The notes beneath the pieces are model-generated. The model was not told the DNA's origin. It saw nothing but the letters and a program-made list of their open reading frames with translations, and ran no database searches. Position numbers and translations under genes: made by a program. From Cellulomonas sp. PhB150 (GTDB lineage Bacteria; Actinomycetota; Actinomycetes; Actinomycetales; Cellulomonadaceae), in the NCBI RefSeq assembly GCF_003755175.1, contig NZ_RKHX01000001.1:1240001-1304000 (forward strand): a DNA stretch of 64,000 nt, given 5' to 3'. This document shows, in pieces, positions 26,860 through 33,870 of this stretch. The first letter of the stretch is position 1; each line of letters begins with the position of its first letter.

Positions 26860-28659
26860 ATGAGTGAGCAGGAGAGCGCGGACCTCACGCGCGACCAGAT
26901 CCGTCCGACGAAGCGCAGCGTCGAGGACGCGCTGCTGGCCCGACCCGGCGTGATCGGCGTCGACATCGGCGAGAAGTGGTCCGGGGGCGCGCCGACCGGG
27001 CGCCAGGCCATCGTCGTGCACGTCACGGCGAAGCGCGGCGACGACGAGCTCGACGACACCGACCGCATCCCCTCGAGCTTCGCGGGGATCCCGACGGACG
27101 TGGTCGAGCACCGCGTCTCGGCGCTGTCGGTCCAGGAGCACGCGACCGACGAGACCGCCGAGGCACCCCCGACCCGGCTCCGCACCCGGCCGCTGGCCGG
27201 CGGGCTGAGCTTCGGGCCCGCGGACGTCGTGACGATCCCGGTCGACGGGATCGCCCAGCGGCGCACGGTGAACGGCACGCTCGGCGTGCTGGTCGTCGAG
27301 CGTCACACGGGACGCACGTTCGGCCTGACCAACTGGCACGTCGCGGCCGGCGACGGCCTGGAGGACCTCGGCAGCACGTGGGTCCAGCCGGCCCTCGCCG
27401 ACGGCGGCGACCCGCACCGCGACCGCATCGGCGCGCTGGTCCGCGGCACCCTGACCGACCGGATCGACGCCGCCGTGGTCGCGCTCGCCCCGGGTGCCCC
27501 CTGGCTGCCCGGCATCGTCGGGATCGGTCCGGTCACCGGGTCGACGACGGCCACCGAGGGGATCACCGTCCGTAAGGCCGGCCGCACCACCGGCCTGCGG
27601 ACCGGCACCGTCACCTCGACCGACTACACCACGTCCGTCGACTTCGGCCCCGGCATCGGGTGGCGCACGCTGCGCGAGCAGGTCCGGATCGAGCCGGTCG
27701 CCGACGGCGGGGCGTTCTCCGCGGGCGGCGACTCCGGGTCCGCGGTGGTCGACGAGCAGGGGCGCGTGGTCGCACTGCTGTGGGCGGGCGAGGACGACGG
27801 CAGCTTCGCGGTCGCCAGCCCGATCGCCGTGGTGCTGGACACGCTGGGGATCGACGTCCTCAGCGTCCAGCGGGCGCGCGCGATCGCCGAGGCGCGCAGG
27901 CGGGCGCCCCGCACGCCCGCGGTCGGCGGGTGGGGGGCGTTGCTGCCGCCGATCTCGGCGGCGTACGGAGCTCGTCGGCGGCGCCCTGCGCGCCGGGCTG
28001 CACGGGCGTGGGACGCGGGCGAGCCGCGGCAGACGAGCGCCGCAGGTGGGCAGCGGGCCGCCGGCGAGCGCCCCGGAGCGGGTCCCGCCACGCGGGCCTC
28101 GGCCGCCAACGGCGCGACGCGGTCGGGTGCGGCGGCGCACGCCCAGCCGTTCACCGAGCCGTTCACCGAGCCGTTCACCGAGCCCTTCACCGAGCCCTTC
28201 ACCGAGCCCTTCACCGAGGCCGTCACCAGCGACCCGTTCACGGAGCCGTTCACCGAACCTTTCACCGAGCCCTTCACCGAGGCCCTCGGAGCGGACCCGT
28301 TCACCGAACCGTTCACGGAACCCTTCACCGAACCATTCACCGAGCCCTTCACCGAGGCCCTCGGAGCGGACCCGTTCACCGAGCCCTTCACGGAACCCTT
28401 CACCGAACCGTTCACCGAGGCCCTCGGAGCGGACCCGTTCACCGAACCGTTCACGGAACCCTTCACCGAACCGTTCACCGAGGCCCTCGGAGCGGACCCG
28501 TTCACCGAACCGTTCACGGAACCCTTCACCGAGCCCTTCACCGAGGCCCTCCGCGCGACCGCCACCTCTCCGGAGGCACGTGCACGGCTCGTCGCGAGCC
28601 TCCGCCTCCGCGAGGCGTTCTGGGCCGGCTACGTCGCCGCGGTCACCCGCGGGCGCTGA
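26860..28659 (+). CDS. Intracellular trypsin-like serine protease with PFTE-repeat tail
   Basis: The 599-residue protein lacks a signal peptide. Residues 1-110 form an N-terminal domain (PGVIGVDIGEKWSGG, TGRQAIVVHVTAKRG) like that of NAL1-type putative proteases. Residues 120-335 are a trypsin fold with a visible triad: His160 (LTNWHVAAG), Asp203 (DRIDAAVVAL) and Ser292 (GGDSGSAV). After an Arg/Ala-rich linker (about 340-429) come 27 copies of PFTE in six blocks (430-562) spaced by AVTSD or ALGAD, and a C-terminal helix (RARLVASLRLREAFWAGYVAAV). AGGAGA lies 8 bases before the ATG. It is divergent from the sigma-CHAT operon and 54 bases before the kinase-like gene. A role as second protease of the same system is inferred from position. 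Confidence 0.85.
   Translation: MSEQESADLTRDQIRPTKRSVEDALLARPGVIGVDIGEKWSGGAPTGRQAIVVHVTAKRGDDELDDTDRIPSSFAGIPTDVVEHRVSALSVQEHATDETAEAPPTRLRTRPLAGGLSFGPADVVTIPVDGIAQRRTVNGTLGVLVVERHTGRTFGLTNWHVAAGDGLEDLGSTWVQPALADGGDPHRDRIGALVRGTLTDRIDAAVVALAPGAPWLPGIVGIGPVTGSTTATEGITVRKAGRTTGLRTGTVTSTDYTTSVDFGPGIGWRTLREQVRIEPVADGGAFSAGGDSGSAVVDEQGRVVALLWAGEDDGSFAVASPIAVVLDTLGIDVLSVQRARAIAEARRRAPRTPAVGGWGALLPPISAAYGARRRRPARRAARAWDAGEPRQTSAAGGQRAAGERPGAGPATRASAANGATRSGAAAHAQPFTEPFTEPFTEPFTEPFTEPFTEAVTSDPFTEPFTEPFTEPFTEALGADPFTEPFTEPFTEPFTEPFTEALGADPFTEPFTEPFTEPFTEALGADPFTEPFTEPFTEPFTEALGADPFTEPFTEPFTEPFTEALRATATSPEARARLVASLRLREAFWAGYVAAVTRGR
28147..28545 (+). repeat. In-frame PFTE minisatellite
   Basis: This 399-bp tract encodes only PFTE tetrapeptides and short spacers (6+4+5+4+4+4 PFTE copies). 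Units beginning at 28363, 28426 and 28489 are 63 bp long and differ from each other at only a few third positions; the unit at 28288 is 75 bp because it has one extra PFTE. Near-identity at DNA level shows recent expansion. All units keep the reading frame, so copy-number changes lengthen or shorten the tail without breaking it. Confidence 0.95.
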
Positions 28660-28713
28660 GCCCGGTCCCTCACCACGCCGATCGATGACCACGACCGAGA
28701 GGGCCCCGAGGCC

Positions 28714-29565
28714 ATGACCGACCTGCGACTCGTCGAGCGCCGCCCCGCGCTGCACGTCGTCCCGAGCAGCACGAGCACGCACGGCATCGACCGGCGCCCG
28801 CTCGTGCGCGAGCTCGAGGACGTCGTCGAGCGCATGCACGATCACGGAGCGACGCCCCGGCTCCGCTCGGACCTCGTCGCGCTGCTCGGCGCCTGGGCCA
28901 GCGCGCTCGTCGACCTCCACCGCGCCCGAGTCCCGATCACCGACGCACCCCCGGTCCTGCCGTGGGTGCTGGAGGACGGCCTGCCGCTGTGGCTCGACGA
29001 GGTCGCCCCCGAGGCGGGGCCGGTCTGGGCGGTGCGCGCCCACCCGGGCGTCGCCCACGCCTTGGAGCGGACGCGGCTCGGGTGGTCGGCCGTGCAGAGC
29101 ACGCACGGCGACCCCAACGGTGACGTGGTCGTCGTCGAGCGCGAGCACGGGTTCGTGCGCGCGCACCTGGACGGAGCCGACGGGTCGCCGTGCCGGGGGG
29201 TGCTCGGCGACCCGCGGTGGGACGTCGCGACCGTGGCGGACTGGCTCGCGGTGGCGCTCGGCCCGGCGCTCGACCCGCGGTGGGGCATCGACCCCGCGGC
29301 GACGTTCGTCAGCCGGTACCGCGCCCATGGCGGCGACGCGCTGCCGTCTCGGCACATGGCGGTCGCCCGCACGCTGACGACCGCCGTCGAGTGGACCGCT
29401 CAGCTCGCCGTCCTGACGGAGCCGGACGACGAGGCGCTGGCCTGGTTGTCCGGGCTGTGGAGCCGGCCGCTCGCCCTGCTGGGTGTGGCGACCGGTGCTC
29501 GGTCCAGCGAGTCCCGTGCGGGCGCTGCTTCCCGCACGGTGCTGGCCGGCGCGCCGCAGGCGTAG
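28714..29565 (+). CDS. Degenerate aminoglycoside-phosphotransferase-like protein
   Basis: The 283-residue product shows the C-lobe signature of the APH/choline-kinase fold: HGDPNGDVVVV (His131, Asp133, Asn135), then Asp153 in AHLDGAD, then GDPRWDVATV (165-174), matching the HGD...N, metal-binding Asp and GDPxxD motifs in order. The N-lobe is short and lacks a recognisable ATP-binding loop or lysine; the region is helical (LVRELEDVVERMHDHG, LVALLGAWASALVDLH). Activity as a kinase is therefore doubtful; a pseudokinase or sensor role fits equally. It follows the PFTE protease gene by 54 bases on the same strand with a GAGAGGG ribosome binding site, and ends at a double hairpin. Confidence 0.6.
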   Translation: MTDLRLVERRPALHVVPSSTSTHGIDRRPLVRELEDVVERMHDHGATPRLRSDLVALLGAWASALVDLHRARVPITDAPPVLPWVLEDGLPLWLDEVAPEAGPVWAVRAHPGVAHALERTRLGWSAVQSTHGDPNGDVVVVEREHGFVRAHLDGADGSPCRGVLGDPRWDVATVADWLAVALGPALDPRWGIDPAATFVSRYRAHGGDALPSRHMAVARTLTTAVEWTAQLAVLTEPDDEALAWLSGLWSRPLALLGVATGARSSESRAGAASRTVLAGAPQA

Positions 29566-29566
29566 T

Positions 29567-29590
29567 CCCGATCCGCAGGGGGGATCGGGC
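29567..29590. terminator. First copy of duplicated hairpin after the kinase-like gene
   Basis: This 24-base sequence, cccgatccgcagg plus its complement half, begins 2 bases after the stop and forms an 8-bp stem. It is identical to bases 29620-29643 of the larger hairpin next to it. It could terminate the plus-strand transcript. Confidence 0.6.
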
Positions 29591-29609
29591 GTACGACCGG
29601 CCGGGCACA

Positions 29610-29652
29610 ACGACGAAGGCCCGATCCGCAGGGGGGATCGGGCCTTCGTCGT
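29610..29652. terminator. Bidirectional terminator between kinase-like gene and rplA
   Basis: An 18-bp perfect stem (29610-29627 with 29635-29652) with a 7-base loop lies 15 bases past the rplA stop. Being symmetric, it can end both the rplK-rplA transcript on the minus strand and the protease-kinase transcript on the plus strand. It is the longest perfect hairpin noted in the window. Confidence 0.8.
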
Positions 29653-29667
29653 ACGGTGCGGGCAGCG

Positions 29668-30387
29668 TCAGGCCGCGTCGTCCTCAGAGGTGAGGTTGCG
29701 CGTCTTGTTCTGGTCCAGCGGGATGCCGGGGCCGTTCGTCGTCGAGATGGTCGCCTTGGCGATGTAGCGACCCTTCGAGGACGACGGCTTCAGACGCAGG
29801 ATCTCGTCGAGCGCCGCGGCGTAGTTCTCCACCAGCGCGACGTCGGAGAACGAGGTCTTGCCGATGATGAAGTGCAGGTTCGCGTGACGGTCCACGCGGA
29901 ACTCGATCTTGCCGCCCTTGATGTCGGCGACGGCCTTGGCGACGTCCATGGTCACGGTGCCGGTCTTCGGGTTCGGCATGAGACCGCGCGGGCCCAGGAC
30001 CTTGCCCAGTCGACCGACCTTGCCCATGAGGTCCGGCGTCGCGACGGCGGAGTCGAAGTCCGTGTAGCCCTTGGCGACCTTGTCGATGAGCTCGTCGCCA
30101 CCGACCTCGTCGGCGCCGGCCGCACGGGCCTGCTCGGCGCGCTCGCCCGTCGCGAAGACGATGACGCGGGCGGTCTTGCCGGTGCCGTGGGGCAGGTTGA
30201 CCGTGCCGCGGACCATCTGGTCCGCCTTGCGCGGGTCGACACCGAGGCGGAAGGCCACCTCGACGGTCGCGTCGTACTTGGTCGTCGACGTGGTCTGGGC
30301 CAGTCGGACGGCCTCGAGCGGCACGTAGAGCTTGTCTGCGTCGATCTTCTCGACCGCGGCGCGGTACGCCTTGCTGTGCTTGGCCAT
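29668..30387 (-). CDS. rplA: 50S ribosomal protein L1
   Basis: L1 forms the mobile stalk near the E-site and in E. coli represses the L11 operon. I start at the ATG at 30387 ([21 protein letters not shown], 239 residues) with AGGAGA upstream; the frame to 30564 adds unrelated residues. The conserved [18 protein letters not shown] and the C-terminal IPLDQNKT region are present. It follows rplK after 194 bases with a hairpin and ends at the large bidirectional terminator. Confidence 0.97.
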   Translation of the reverse strand: MAKHSKAYRAAVEKIDADKLYVPLEAVRLAQTTSTTKYDATVEVAFRLGVDPRKADQMVRGTVNLPHGTGKTARVIVFATGERAEQARAAGADEVGGDELIDKVAKGYTDFDSAVATPDLMGKVGRLGKVLGPRGLMPNPKTGTVTMDVAKAVADIKGGKIEFRVDRHANLHFIIGKTSFSDVALVENYAAALDEILRLKPSSSKGRYIAKATISTTNGPGIPLDQNKTRNLTSEDDAA

Positions 30388-30538
30388 CTGCTTGTTCTCC
30401 TGTTCAGCAGTCGTGGTCTTGTCGGGCCGCACTGGCCCTGCCACTGATTCCGTCAGCGAACCGTCAGCTCGCTGTTCTTGCGTGGTGCTTCCACGTCGCC
30501 CCGCCCGCTGTACCTGCTCTCGGGCTGAGCGCCGCTGC

Positions 30539-30571
30539 GTGATCGGCGGGTGCTTCGCCCCCACCGATCAC
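30539..30571 (-). terminator. Intercistronic hairpin between rplK and rplA
   Basis: Eight pairs (30539-30546 with 30564-30571), one mismatch and three further pairs form a strong stem immediately after the rplK stop. It may separate rplK from rplA expression or stabilise the rplK mRNA end. Confidence 0.5.
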
Positions 30572-30581
30572 TACGCTCTGC

Positions 30582-31013
30582 TCAGCCCTCGACCTTGATG
30601 CCCATCGAGCGGGCCGTGCCGGCGATGATCTTCTCGGCGGCGGCCAGGTCGTTGGCGTTGAGGTCCTCGAGCTTGGTGGTCGCGATCTCGCGCACCTGGT
30701 CCTTGGTCAGCGTGGCGACCTTGACCGTGTGCGGGGTCGGCGAGCCCTTGGCCACACCGGCGGCCTTCTTGATGAGCTCGGCGGCCGGCGGCGTCTTCGT
30801 GATGAAGGTGAACGTGCGGTCCTCGTAGACCGTGATCTCGACGGGGATGACGTTGCCGCGCTGGGCCTCGGTCGCCGCGTTGTAGGCCTTGCAGAACTCC
30901 ATGATGTTGACGCCGTGCTGACCCAGCGCCGGACCGATCGGCGGCGCGGGGGTGGCGGCGCCGGCCTTGATCTGGAGCTTGATGAGGCCGGTGACCTTCT
31001 TCTTCGGGGGCAT
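30582..31013 (-). CDS. rplK: 50S ribosomal protein L11
   Basis: L11 binds the GTPase-associated region of 23S rRNA and is needed for stringent-response sensing. The 143-residue protein begins [40 protein letters not shown] and ends [10 protein letters not shown], a normal full-length L11 including the N-terminal prolines that affect thiopeptide sensitivity. It lies 82 bases from nusG. Confidence 0.98.
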   Translation of the reverse strand: MPPKKKVTGLIKLQIKAGAATPAPPIGPALGQHGVNIMEFCKAYNAATEAQRGNVIPVEITVYEDRTFTFITKTPPAAELIKKAAGVAKGSPTPHTVKVATLTKDQVREIATTKLEDLNANDLAAAEKIIAGTARSMGIKVEG

Positions 31014-31070
31014 GCTGTGTTCCTTTTCGTGTGGTGGGCCGACGCCGTGGGCGATGACCCGGTTGCAGGA

Positions 31071-31090
31071 CCGCCCCGCTGCGGGGGCGG
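31071..31090 (-). terminator. Hairpin between nusG and rplK
   Basis: A 7-bp perfect GC stem (31071-31077 with 31084-31090) with a 6-base loop begins 5 bases after the nusG stop. It is a modest structure and more likely a processing or partial termination site than a full stop. Confidence 0.4.
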
Positions 31091-31095
31091 CTCAG

Positions 31096-31911
31096 TCAGA
31101 TCTTGGCGACCTGGCTGAAGGCGAGCTCGACCGGGGTCTCCCGGCCGAAGATGGAGACGAGCACCTTGAGCTTCTGGCTCTCGGCGTTGATCTCGGAGAT
31201 CGTCGCGGGGAGCGTGTCGAAGGGGCCGTCGGTGACGGTGACGGACTCGCCCACGGTGAAGTCGACCTGGATCTTCGGGGCGGCCTTCGCGCCGCCCGTG
31301 GTGCCGGCCGGAGCCTTGACCTCGAGCGTCGGCGCCAGCATCGAGAAGACCTCGTCGAGCGTCAGCGGGACGGGCTGGTGCGTGTGGCCCACGAAGCCCG
31401 TGACGCCGGGCGTGTGCCGGACGGCGCCCCACGACTCGTCGGTGAGGTCCATGCGCACGAGGACGTAGCCGGGGATCCGGACGCGGCGCACGACCTTGCG
31501 CTGCGCGTTCTTGATCTCGACGACCTCCTCCATGGGGACCTCCACCTGGTAGATGAAGTCCTCCATGTTGAGGCTCTGCGTGCGGTTCTCGAGGTTCGCC
31601 TTCACGCGGTTCTCGTACCCCGCGTAGGAGTGGATGACGTACCAGTCGCCGAACTGGCTCTTGAGCTGCGCCTTGAACGCGGCGACCGGGTCCTCGTCGA
31701 CGTCGGGCTCAGCCTCGTCTGCCTCGTCGGACTCGGACTCCGACTCGGCGTCGGCGTCGACCTCGTCGGACTCGACCTCGTCCTGCTCCGGCTCGCCATC
31801 GACAGCGGGCGCGTCGACGTCGCCCGCGGGCACCTCGACGGCCTCGACCGACGCCAGCGCGTCCTCGAGCTCGGCGGTGGCCGGCGTGGGCTCCTGCGAC
31901 TCCTGCGACAC
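31096..31911 (-). CDS. nusG: Transcription termination/antitermination protein NusG
   Basis: NusG binds RNA polymerase and links it to Rho or the ribosome. The 271-residue protein has an acidic low-complexity N-terminal extension (about residues 1-80, rich in Glu, Asp and Ser), the NGN domain (about 85-200: [65 protein letters not shown]) and a KOW domain (about 215-271: [21 protein letters not shown]). The extension is long compared with E. coli but usual for actinobacteria. It follows secE after 71 bases. Confidence 0.98.
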   Translation of the reverse strand: MSQESQEPTPATAELEDALASVEAVEVPAGDVDAPAVDGEPEQDEVESDEVDADAESESESDEADEAEPDVDEDPVAAFKAQLKSQFGDWYVIHSYAGYENRVKANLENRTQSLNMEDFIYQVEVPMEEVVEIKNAQRKVVRRVRIPGYVLVRMDLTDESWGAVRHTPGVTGFVGHTHQPVPLTLDEVFSMLAPTLEVKAPAGTTGGAKAAPKIQVDFTVGESVTVTDGPFDTLPATISEINAESQKLKVLVSIFGRETPVELAFSQVAKI

Positions 31912-31982
31912 GTGCGAACCTGCTTTCTACAAACGTTGGTGGCGGGCGAGCCCGCGGGCGTGACGAGTGGGGATCAGGCGGG

Positions 31983-32261
31983 TCAGCCGAACATCCACAG
32001 GGTCAGCTTGCCGATGCCGATGTCCACCACGGTGACGAAGGCCATGACCACGGCCACGAACACCAGGACGACCGACGTGTAGGTGATGAGCTCCGAGCGC
32101 GTGGGGCGCACGACCTTCTTGAGCTCGGAGACCACCTGGCGGCAGAACAGCGCGATGCGGGCGAACAGACCCTTGCGGGCGTCCTTCGACGACTTCGCCG
32201 CCGAGTCAGGCGTGCGCGGCGCGTCGGCGCCCGGCGCAGCGGAGGCTGCTGTTTCGCTCAC
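31983..32261 (-). CDS. secE: Preprotein translocase subunit SecE
   Basis: SecE clamps SecY in the membrane. The 92-residue protein starts from GTG, has a polar N-terminus, the conserved amphipathic region FCRQVVSELKKVVRPTRSEL and one membrane helix (about 62-85: YTSVVLVFVAVVMAFVTVVD). This single-helix form is normal outside enterobacteria. It lies between tRNA-Trp and nusG, the standard actinobacterial order. Confidence 0.97.
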   Translation of the reverse strand: MSETAASAAPGADAPRTPDSAAKSSKDARKGLFARIALFCRQVVSELKKVVRPTRSELITYTSVVLVFVAVVMAFVTVVDIGIGKLTLWMFG

Positions 32262-32395
32262 GTCTGGCCCCTACGTCTCGTCGTGGTCGGCCCCCGTGCG
32301 GGTACCGACGTGACGGACGGCCGACGCGTCGCGCCGGACCGTCCGGCGGTCCTGCTCGCATGTCCCGCCGGGAGTACCCGGACGGACCGCGTGCG

Positions 32396-32468
32396 CAGGG
32401 CAGACAGGACTCGAACCTGCAACCTGCGGTTTTGGAGACCGCTGCGCTACCAATTGCGCCACTGCCCT
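32396..32468 (-). tRNA. tRNA-Trp (CCA)
   Basis: A full cloverleaf of 73 bases can be drawn: acceptor AGGGCAG pairs with CTGCCCT, the D-arm contains GGCGCAATTGGTAGCGC, the anticodon loop is CTCCAAA with anticodon CCA, and the T-arm is GCAGGTTCGAGTCCTGT-like. CCA is not encoded. Its position before secE-nusG is conserved in actinobacteria. Confidence 0.97.
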
Positions 32469-32551
32469 ACGGCGGATCTTCCCGTCACGAGTCCCCGGGC
32501 GCCCTTCGCAGGGCGCGGAGCATCATGGCGTGCGTCAACCGCCGACGGATC

Positions 32552-32580
32552 ACTGTACGCGACCGGAGCCGGTGGGTCGA
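32552..32580 (-). promoter_or_regulatory. Candidate promoter of tRNA-Trp-secE-nusG
   Basis: TCGACC (32580-32575), a 17-base spacer and TACAGT (32557-32552) on the minus strand would start transcription about 77 bases before the tRNA. It lies back-to-back with the aminotransferase start region. Confidence 0.45.
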
Positions 32581-32652
32581 ACCGCCCACCGGTGGGTGCC
32601 CGACGGACGAAAGGCCGCGCCCAGCCAGCGTGACCTCTGCCACTATGGATCC

Positions 32653-33870
32653 GTGAGCGAGCCGACCTCCCGTCCCCGTGTCTCCGCCCGTCTGGCAGCG
32701 ATCGCCGAGTCGGCGACGCTCGCCGTCGACGCCAAGGCCAAGGCCCTCAAGGCCGCCGGTCGCCCGGTGATCGGCTTCGGCGCCGGCGAACCCGACTTCC
32801 CGACGCCGTCGTACATCGTCGACGCCGCCGTCGCCGCCGCGAAGGACCCCGCCAACCACCGGTACACGCCGGCGGCGGGCCTGCCGGCGCTGCGCGAGGC
32901 CATCGCGACCAAGACGCTGCGCGACTCGGGCTACGAGGTCGCCCCGTCCTCGGTGCTCGTGACCAACGGCGGCAAGCAGGCCGTCTTCCAGGCGTTCGCC
33001 GCGGTGCTGGACCCGGGCGACGAGGTCCTGCTGCCCGCGCCGTACTGGACGACCTACCCGGAGGCGATCCGCCTCGCGGGAGCGGTTCCGGTCGAGGTGT
33101 TCGCCGGCGTGGACCAGGGCTACCTCGTGACGGTCGAGCAGCTCGAGGCGGCACGGACCCCGCGGACCAAGGCGCTGCTGTTCAACTCGCCGTCCAACCC
33201 GACGGGCGCGGTCTACTCCCCCGAGGAGACCGCCGCGATCGGCCGCTGGGCGCTCGAGCACGGCATCTGGGTCATCACCGACGAGATCTACGAGCACCTG
33301 ACCTACGACCACGCCGTGTTCACGCCCGTCGTGCGCGTCGTGCCCGAGCTGGCGGACACCACCATCGTGCTCAACGGCGTCGCCAAGACCTACGCGATGA
33401 CCGGGTGGCGGGTCGGCTGGATGATCGGTCCCTCGGACGTCATCAAGGCCGCGACCAACCTGCAGAGCCACCTCACGTCGAACGTCGCCAACGTCTCGCA
33501 GCGGGCCGCCATCACGGCACTGAGCGGCGACCTGGCGGCGGTCGAGGAGATGCGCACGGCGTTCGACCGCCGGCGCCGCACGATGGTCGAGATGCTCGGT
33601 GCGATCGACGGCGTGACGATCCCGGCGCCGCAGGGCGCGTTCTACGCCTACCCCTCGGTCGAGGGCGTGCTGGGCCGGACGATCCGCGGCACCACGGTGA
33701 CCACGTCCGCCGAGCTGGCCACGGTCATCCTCGAGGAGGCCGAGGTTGCGGTCGTGCCCGGCGAGGCGTTCGGCCCGAGCGGGTACCTGCGCCTGTCCTA
33801 CGCCCTGTCCGACGACGACCTCGTCGAGGGCGTCGGCCGGATCCAGAAGCTGCTCGGCGAGGCTCAGTAG
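32653..33870 (+). CDS. Pyridoxal-phosphate-dependent aminotransferase (aspartate aminotransferase type)
   Basis: This is a class I/II aminotransferase of the bacterial aspartate aminotransferase kind, transferring amino groups between aspartate-like amino acids and 2-oxo acids. From GTG at 32653 ([20 protein letters not shown]) it is 405 residues. Visible motifs are [10 protein letters not shown] near the N-terminus, [30 protein letters not shown] and the lysine segment [15 protein letters not shown] that binds the cofactor. The open frame to 32530 overlaps the tRNA-Trp promoter and is not homologous. The GTG has no Shine-Dalgarno, and a TATGGAT lies 3 bases upstream, so the mRNA may be nearly leaderless. 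Exact substrate preference cannot be told. Confidence 0.88.
   Translation: MSEPTSRPRVSARLAAIAESATLAVDAKAKALKAAGRPVIGFGAGEPDFPTPSYIVDAAVAAAKDPANHRYTPAAGLPALREAIATKTLRDSGYEVAPSSVLVTNGGKQAVFQAFAAVLDPGDEVLLPAPYWTTYPEAIRLAGAVPVEVFAGVDQGYLVTVEQLEAARTPRTKALLFNSPSNPTGAVYSPEETAAIGRWALEHGIWVITDEIYEHLTYDHAVFTPVVRVVPELADTTIVLNGVAKTYAMTGWRVGWMIGPSDVIKAATNLQSHLTSNVANVSQRAAITALSGDLAAVEEMRTAFDRRRRTMVEMLGAIDGVTIPAPQGAFYAYPSVEGVLGRTIRGTTVTTSAELATVILEEAEVAVVPGEAFGPSGYLRLSYALSDDDLVEGVGRIQKLLGEAQ

Noticed and set aside
28147-28545. Possible CRISPR array
   Set aside because: Repeats are contiguous, in frame and lack unique spacers; it is a coding minisatellite.
27624-28565. Minus-strand open frame rich in KGSVNGSV repeats
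   Set aside because: It is the complement of the PFTE minisatellite; the plus frame continues a protease domain with catalytic triad and has a ribosome binding site.
22819-29565. Type III-E CRISPR (Craspase) locus
   Set aside because: TPR-CHAT and sigma factor are present, but there is no Cas7-11-type effector, no adaptation genes and no array in the window.
26623-29610. Minus-strand open frame of 995 codons across the protease and kinase-like genes
   Set aside because: No recognisable domain; antisense shadow of two supported plus-strand genes.
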